Part shown: positions 60,523 to 64,000 of the stretch, piece after piece
Position numbering within the stretch: position 1 is the first letter of the stretch
How the letters are laid out: each line of letters opens with the position of its first letter
Assembly: GCA_947455705.1 (NCBI GenBank)
Contig: CANGPO010000001.1
Coordinates: 1-64,000, forward strand
Source: Actinomycetota bacterium
GTDB taxonomy: Bacteria; Actinomycetota; Actinomycetes; S36-B12; CAIYMF01
Length of the DNA: 64,000 bases
Reading direction: 5' to 3'
Made by a program: the position numbers and the translations under genes
Notes under the pieces: model-generated
The model's database searches: none
Seen by the model: the letters and a program-made list of their open reading frames with translations, nothing else
What the model was told of the DNA's origin: nothing

Positions 60523-61347
60523 ATGAGCGATGCCGGTCAGCCACAGTCCTACTTGTTCGTGCCCGCGTCAACACCTGATCGAATCCCCAAGGCGTTGGCA
60601 ACCGAAGCGCATCGGGTCATCATCGACCTCGAAGATGGCGTGGGCATTGACGACAAGCACTCGGCCCGGGCCGGTTTAGCCAACCTTCACCTTGAACAAC
60701 GTGTCGTCATACGTGTCAACGCAATCGGTACTGAATTCTTCGAGCCGGACGTTCGCGCGGTCTGCGACTTGCCATGGGTTGAAGCCATCATGCTTCCCAA
60801 AGTTGAGTCTGCACTTCATGTAGAACGGTTGCGCGCCCTGATCCCAACTCGCATGGCCATTTTGGCGCTGGTCGAATCCGCTCTTGGTATCGTTCGTATC
60901 GACGAGATCGCCGCAGCCCGCCCGCAGCGGCTGATCTTTGGCAGTGCTGATTACCTTGCCGATATTCGCGCTTCCTTTAGCCCTGAGGTGTTGAGTTACC
61001 CACGGACGAGATTGGTCATCGCATCGCGTGCATTTTCGTTACCGGCGCCGGTAGACGGTCCAGCAATCGTCATGAAAGACGTTGATGCAATCCGCACAGA
61101 CGCAGCCGCCGCACATGCGCTGGGGATGGGTGCGAAGCTTTGTATTCATCCAGCGCAGGTTCCGGTCGTCAATGAGGTATTCGGCATCAGTGACGAGCAA
61201 CGTCGATGGGCGCAGGCGGTTCTCGTCGAGGCGACCAAGCACAGTGGCGCCTTTTCATTCGAAGGCGACATGATCGATGAGCCGATTCTCAAGCGAGCAC
61301 GACTTATGCTCGCTACCGGGGATGCCCACACCGTCAACGTCGATTAG
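60523..61347 (+). CDS. CitE-like CoA-ester lyase
   Basis: A 274-residue HpcH/HpaI-CitE TIM-barrel protein. LFVPASTPDRIPKAL, DLEDGVG (metal Glu/Asp), IRVNAIG (Arg), MLPKVES, LVESALGI and FGSADYLADI (metal Asp) are the family marks. Members cleave or form malyl-, beta-methylmalyl- or citramalyl-CoA. It is followed after eight bases by a 2-methylfumaryl-CoA-isomerase-like gene, which points to citramalyl-/mesaconyl-CoA chemistry and glyoxylate or pyruvate release. Substrate is inferred from the neighbour. Confidence 0.85.
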   Translation: MSDAGQPQSYLFVPASTPDRIPKALATEAHRVIIDLEDGVGIDDKHSARAGLANLHLEQRVVIRVNAIGTEFFEPDVRAVCDLPWVEAIMLPKVESALHVERLRALIPTRMAILALVESALGIVRIDEIAAARPQRLIFGSADYLADIRASFSPEVLSYPRTRLVIASRAFSLPAPVDGPAIVMKDVDAIRTDAAAAHALGMGAKLCIHPAQVPVVNEVFGISDEQRRWAQAVLVEATKHSGAFSFEGDMIDEPILKRARLMLATGDAHTVNVD

Positions 61348-61355
61348 GGTGCAGC

Positions 61356-62597
61356 ATGACCTCCGATAGCCATCACTCACCGGCCCCACTTGAGGGTCTA
61401 CGCATCATTGATGTGTCCACGTATGTCGCCGGGCCAAGCGGTGCCATGACGATGGCGCAAATGGGCGCGGACGTGATTCGAGTGGATCCCATCGGTGGTG
61501 CACCAGATGTGCGGCGCCTTCCGCTGGCACCGCAGGGTCAGAGCCTGTTTTGGGCGGGGCTCAACAAGGGCAAGCGATCCATTGAGGTAGATCTCGGGTC
61601 AGCCGAAGGACGTGCTCTCGTCCAGGCTCTCATTGCCGCGCCCGGTCCCGAAAGTGGCTTCGTCCTGACCAATTCAGTTGGCGCCAGATGGCTTGACTAC
61701 GAAGAACTTCGCACGCTTCGCGATGATGTCATCAAGGTGTTCATTCGTGGACGCAGCGATGGCAAGGCGGCAGTCGATTACACGATCAACGCAGAGGTCG
61801 GACTACCGTGGCTCACCGGTCCGATCGAAAGTGGCCGACCTGTTAATCACGTCTTACCCGCTTGGGATCTCATGACGGGCGTCTACGCAGCTACCGCTGT
61901 CCTAGCCGCCGAGCGCGTGCGCAATCGCACCGGACGCGGACAAAACATCGATATCAGTCTGGCCAACGTCGCCGTGGCCACGATGGCGAATCTGGGTTAC
62001 GTCGCTGACGTTGAGATCAACGATCGTCGACGTGTGCGCGATGGAAACTTCCTCTATGGCGGTTTCGGTATTGATTACCAAACAAACGACGACGTGCGCA
62101 TCATGGTCGTGGCGCTCACACCTCGACATTGGCGCAGTTTGATCGAGCTAACGGGAGTTGCCGACGCCGTCGACCGTCTACAGGAATCTCTCGGCGTTGA
62201 CTTCGCTGTCGATGGCGACCGCTTTACCCATCGTCGGGTGTTGAACGACCTCATTCGTCCGTGGTTTCAAGAGCGAACTGGCGACGAAGCGATTGCCGGA
62301 CTTGAAGCGGCCGGAGTTCTTTGGGGTAGGTACCGGACGGTCAAGGAGCTAGTTGAACAACCCGATTCACTACTGTTTAGCAGCGGCATCATGCACAACG
62401 TTGACCAACCAGGAATTGGCACTTACTCCGTGCCAGGGCCAGTCCTAGAGTTTTCTGATTGGGATGCAGGCGAACCGAAGCCGGCGCCGATCCTAGGTGA
62501 ACACACCAACGACGTACTTGGCTCGGTACTTGGCCTCGATGCCCATGAACTCAGTGATCTACGCAATCGCGGTGTTATCGGTGGCCGAGAGTCATAA
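61356..62597 (+). CDS. Class III CoA-transferase, 2-methylfumaryl-CoA isomerase (Mct)-like
   Basis: A 413-residue CaiB/BaiF-fold enzyme. LAPQGQSLFWAGLNKGKRSI, DYTINAEVGLPW, PVNHVLPAWDLMTG (catalytic Asp171) and DGNFLYGGFG resemble the intramolecular CoA transferase Mct of Chloroflexus, as I remember it, more than formyl-CoA transferases. Mct moves CoA between the C1 and C4 carboxyls of mesaconate in the 3-hydroxypropionate bicycle. The match is from memory and should be verified by alignment. With the CitE-like lyase it suggests mesaconate, itaconate or citramalate turnover. Confidence 0.78.
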   Translation: MTSDSHHSPAPLEGLRIIDVSTYVAGPSGAMTMAQMGADVIRVDPIGGAPDVRRLPLAPQGQSLFWAGLNKGKRSIEVDLGSAEGRALVQALIAAPGPESGFVLTNSVGARWLDYEELRTLRDDVIKVFIRGRSDGKAAVDYTINAEVGLPWLTGPIESGRPVNHVLPAWDLMTGVYAATAVLAAERVRNRTGRGQNIDISLANVAVATMANLGYVADVEINDRRRVRDGNFLYGGFGIDYQTNDDVRIMVVALTPRHWRSLIELTGVADAVDRLQESLGVDFAVDGDRFTHRRVLNDLIRPWFQERTGDEAIAGLEAAGVLWGRYRTVKELVEQPDSLLFSSGIMHNVDQPGIGTYSVPGPVLEFSDWDAGEPKPAPILGEHTNDVLGSVLGLDAHELSDLRNRGVIGGRES

Positions 62598-62601
62598 AAC
62601 C

Positions 62602-63375
62602 TTAGTTCGGAAGGTCTGCCGGGCTTGCTAGAAGCCGTTGCGCGTGTACTCGGTAGACGTCTGCACCACGAAGATGCGGTGACGTCGAGAGCACGGTGCG
62701 GCCAATCGCTGGAGCTTCGGCGAACCGAACTGACCGCGGAATGGGCGGGGTAAGTACAGGCATGTCGTAACGCGTACCAATGTCGGCAAGAACAGCCTGC
62801 GCGTGGGTCGTGCGTCCGTCGTACATCGTCGGCAGAAAGCCGAGTACTACTAAGTCAGGGTTAGACACCCGCTGCACTTCAGCAACCGTTTCAACGACTT
62901 GACCAACGCCTCGGTGGGCAAGGGTTTCGCATTGCAGTGGCACCAACACCTCGTGCGCAGCTGTCAACGCATTGACTGTCAAGATTCCAAGCGTCGGCGG
63001 ACAATCCAACAAGATGATGTCGTAATCGTCATCGATCAGGGCCAGTGCTCGCTGGAGCGTAAACACCGCGTTCGACTTACCCACCAGCGTTGCCTCAGAT
63101 TGGGCCAAGTCGATCGTGCTCGGAAGTAGGTCAACGCCTTCCTGCGTGGCAAGAATGACGTCACGGGCACTTCGCTGCCCGGCGATCACCTCATGAACAG
63201 AGGCCTGAAGATCTTCTGGATCAATCCCCATGGAGAACGTAAGACAGGCCTGCGGATCGAGATCGACGAGCAGTACGCGTTGCCCCAATTCGACCAGAGC
63301 CACGCCAAGGGACGCCACTGTCGTGGTCTTGCCGACCCCGCCCTTTTGGCTGGCAACCGCGATTCGACGGGCCAT
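62602..63375 (-). CDS. ParA/Soj-family ATPase
   Basis: A 257-residue deviant-Walker ATPase. Motif A KGGVGKTT lies at residues 11-18, the Walker A' VDLDPQACLT follows, and LLDCPPTLG is Walker B. A ParA paralogue at this place corresponds to Rv3213c rather than the origin-linked ParA; no parB or parS is near. It is transcribed toward the CoA-transferase gene, five bases from its stop. Role in positioning of a cellular cargo is likely but unspecified. Confidence 0.9.
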   Translation of the reverse strand: MARRIAVASQKGGVGKTTTVASLGVALVELGQRVLLVDLDPQACLTFSMGIDPEDLQASVHEVIAGQRSARDVILATQEGVDLLPSTIDLAQSEATLVGKSNAVFTLQRALALIDDDYDIILLDCPPTLGILTVNALTAAHEVLVPLQCETLAHRGVGQVVETVAEVQRVSNPDLVVLGFLPTMYDGRTTHAQAVLADIGTRYDMPVLTPPIPRSVRFAEAPAIGRTVLSTSPHLRGADVYRVHAQRLLASPADLPN

Positions 63376-63489
63376 CTGCTGTCGAGCTCCTTCATCTCAG
63401 GCACCTAGGAATTCGCGGCGCTGAACACCACCTTAGGCAATGAGGCTACAGCGTGCGTGCATCTACGGTGGGACCGTACGATTCATTGC

Positions 63490-64000
63490 GTGAGCACCCC
63501 ACCTTCGTCCACCTTTCCTGACGGTGTCGAGTACATCTCCATCACCACGCGTCGTGCCGAATTGGCGAGTGTGCGGCTGGATCCAGTTGGCGATTGCCGA
63601 GGAACCGTGGTCCTGGTACCGGGGTTCACCGGCTCGAAGGAAGACTTCATTGCCGTCTTCGAACCTCTCGCTGAGCGCGGCTGGTCGGTCGTGTCGTATG
63701 ACCAATTAGGCCAGCACGAATCCACCGGCCCAGACCATCACGATGCCTATTCCCTCGAGCAATTCGCCGACGATCTGCTCGACGTGGCACGCGAGATAGG
63801 CGCCGGCCCTGTGCATGTGGTGGGTCATTCATTTGGTGGGCTCGTGAGCCGTCACGCCGCCCTTGTGGATCAGGGCGAGTTGTTCACCTCACTGACGTTG
63901 TTTTGCACCGGCCCCGGACCTATCAATGTGAATCGTCACGACAACCTCAACGCACTCGTCGCAGCTCTGCCCCATACTCCTCTTCCTGTGATTTACCAGA
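63490..64000 (+). CDS. Alpha/beta hydrolase (N-terminal part, runs off window)
   Basis: An open frame of 170 codons from GTG 63490 to the window end. LVPGFTGSKEDF carries the oxyanion segment, SYDQLGQHES is the strand-4 region and VVGHSFGG the nucleophile elbow with Ser; the acid and His lie beyond the edge. The frame has no stop and its start is divergent from ParA across 114 bases. Substrate unknown. Confidence 0.85.
   Translation, partial: MSTPPSSTFPDGVEYISITTRRAELASVRLDPVGDCRGTVVLVPGFTGSKEDFIAVFEPLAERGWSVVSYDQLGQHESTGPDHHDAYSLEQFADDLLDVAREIGAGPVHVVGHSFGGLVSRHAALVDQGELFTSLTLFCTGPGPINVNRHDNLNALVAALPHTPLPVIYQ

Noticed and set aside
62602-63375. Chromosome-partition locus (parAB/parS)
   Set aside because: No parB, parS or origin genes are near, and the position matches the Rv3213c paralogue.
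1-64000. CRISPR arrays, tRNA or rRNA genes, insertion sequences, prophage
   Set aside because: No spaced repeats, cloverleaf, rRNA motifs, transposase or phage proteins were recognised on reading; this is by eye and not a tool search.

Overview
The window comes from an Actinomycetota chromosome (G+C clearly above 50 % by eye, not counted). Lineage markers are a WhiB7-type regulator, a mycoredoxin, DUF3107, a DUF2342 zinc protease, the AdnA/AdnB helicase-nuclease pair, UvrD2 with a tetracysteine insert, a MoeZ-type ThiF-rhodanese fusion and GTG starts. The order DUF2342 protease - NUDIX - M48 peptidase - ThiF-like - ABC1 kinase - whiB7 - uvrD2 - mycoredoxin - nudC - adnB - adnA - ATL - moeZ - TetR - DUF3107 - ferritin-like - DEAD helicase - ParA follows the Rv3195 to Rv3213c region of Mycobacterium as I recall it. 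It is a conserved backbone with several accessory insertions. I saw no rRNA, tRNA, insertion sequence, phage gene or CRISPR array.

Left part (1-15,000): the tail of a VWA-type membrane protein, then a tight catabolic operon (zinc alcohol dehydrogenase, HisD-like dehydrogenase, kinase-fold protein, FMN 2-hydroxyacid oxidase, SDR), an HD-domain protein and a secreted Gly/Pro-rich protein. A minus-strand group follows: GroES-like protein, DUF3618 protein and a nickel/cobalt permease with a Nur-type operator. Next come a peroxiredoxin, an NAD-dependent epimerase, the DUF2342 protease, a NUDIX enzyme, an M48-type peptidase, a 0.7-kb non-coding stretch and a 53-residue zinc-ribbon protein.

Middle (15,000-43,200): M20 deacylase, ThiF/cyclodehydratase-like protein, ABC1 kinase, EamA exporter, an apparently permuted phosphodiesterase, and the whiB7 locus. 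The whiB7 leader is 568 bases long and holds two small ORFs and two competing hairpins, the architecture of a translation-sensing attenuator. DNA-repair and redox genes follow (uvrD2, mrx1, nudC, adnB, adnA, ATL, moeZ), interrupted by a two-component system, an acyltransferase-endonuclease pair and a flippase-pseudokinase fusion.

Right part (43,200-64,000): an island between moeZ and the TetR gene carries a PuuD-like amidohydrolase, thioesterase, SDR, aldehyde dehydrogenase, GS-like ligase, FAD-GcvT oxidase, choline-kinase-like protein and APC permease. Together they resemble a gamma-glutamylation route for an amine in which a demethylating dehydrogenase replaces PuuB. The backbone then resumes (TetR, DUF3107, ferritin-like protein, DEAD helicase with an apparent CTG start). 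A CitE-like lyase with a 2-methylfumaryl-CoA-isomerase-like protein is inserted before ParA, and a truncated alpha/beta hydrolase ends the window.
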